From assembly GCF_047663525.1 (NCBI RefSeq), contig NC_092587.1, positions 147,507,001 to 147,571,000 of the forward strand: 64,000 nucleotides of DNA, read 5' to 3'. The first letter of the stretch is position 1; every line of letters begins with the position of its first letter. The notes under the pieces were generated by a model. The model made no database searches and was not told the DNA's origin. It was given only the letters and a program-made list of their open reading frames with translations. The position numbers and the translations under genes are program-made. Shown here piece after piece: positions 63,801-64,000 of the stretch. Origin of the DNA: Anas platyrhynchos (Eukaryota > Chordata > Aves > Anseriformes > Anatidae).

Positions 63801-64000
63801 AAAAATGTTGTTTTGCAGAGAAATTTTAACCCTTCCCCCCCACCCCTCCCTCAGATTTAGATATCTCAGATAGGACTCACACAGCATAGATTCTTCCTGA
63901 AGTTAAGTGCACTTAAACTACCTTTTGAAAAGCACTGGTCAAGGTCCAGATTTTGCTTTTAAAATGGCTTTATAAACTGGATCTGGAGCTGAAGTACTTG
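60811..64000. other. Intergenic, no gene recognised
   Basis: Mixed-composition sequence without a long open frame, a CR1 tail or LTR signals that I can name. Short frames at 61003-61352 and 62034-62505 match no known family. Confidence 0.45.
61329..61357. repeat. ATATAG hexamer/octamer repeat
   Basis: A short (ATATAGAT)n tract follows a CT/TA-rich stretch. Confidence 0.8.

Noticed and set aside
1-64000. CRISPR arrays, bacterial operons, tRNA and rRNA genes
   Set aside because: No regularly spaced repeats, no ribosome-binding-site context and no tRNA cloverleaf or rRNA core was seen. The window is animal nuclear DNA.

Overview
The window is vertebrate nuclear DNA, almost certainly from a bird. 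It is AT-rich with intron-containing genes on both strands, it holds many truncated CR1 LINEs with the typical ATTCTRTG-type tails, and it has LTRs of avian endogenous-retrovirus type. The three protein genes have the order and relative orientation of the conserved amniote block around human 13q33.3 (TNFSF13B, ABHD13, LIG4), read inverted. The species cannot be fixed from the sequence alone.

Layout. Positions 1-19,600 are intergenic and repeat-rich. They hold an LTR, a CR1 / ERV-pol / CR1 mosaic (about 1.7-4 kb), a probable second LTR (about 6.0-6.5 kb), a GC-rich ERVL-like LTR (about 10-10.9 kb), and several CR1 copies nested in one another (11-16.6 kb). TNFSF13B (BAFF) lies on the minus strand at 19,766-31,109. 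All six coding exons could be placed and join into an uninterrupted 288-residue type II membrane cytokine. 31.2-38.4 kb is a repeat-poor spacer. ABHD13 (minus strand) has its whole 337-residue reading frame in one exon at 42,612-43,625, with a probable long 3' UTR below it and a 5' UTR intron of about 5 kb or more above it. A CpG island at about 49.7-50.6 kb separates it from LIG4 (plus strand, 50,738-53,467, 909 residues, one coding exon) and is the expected shared divergent promoter. Positions from about 54.3 kb to 64 kb are intergenic, with two more CR1 fragments.

The genes do not form a pathway. TNFSF13B is a B-cell survival cytokine, ABHD13 a membrane-anchored alpha/beta hydrolase, and LIG4 the ligase of non-homologous end joining. 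LIG4 and ABHD13 probably share a promoter.

I found no previously undescribed gene system. The most unusual structures are: a 356-bp block present twice, 3.9 kb apart, carrying a CR1 3' tip plus non-CR1 flank, one copy interrupting another CR1 between 26-bp direct repeats (a candidate CR1 3' transduction); a candidate 36-nt 5' UTR micro-exon of ABHD13 that would create an 18-codon upstream ORF; and a perfect RFX-type X-box palindrome plus an NRF-1 palindrome in the LIG4/ABHD13 promoter. Coordinates of repeats are by eye, normally good to about 10-30 bases.
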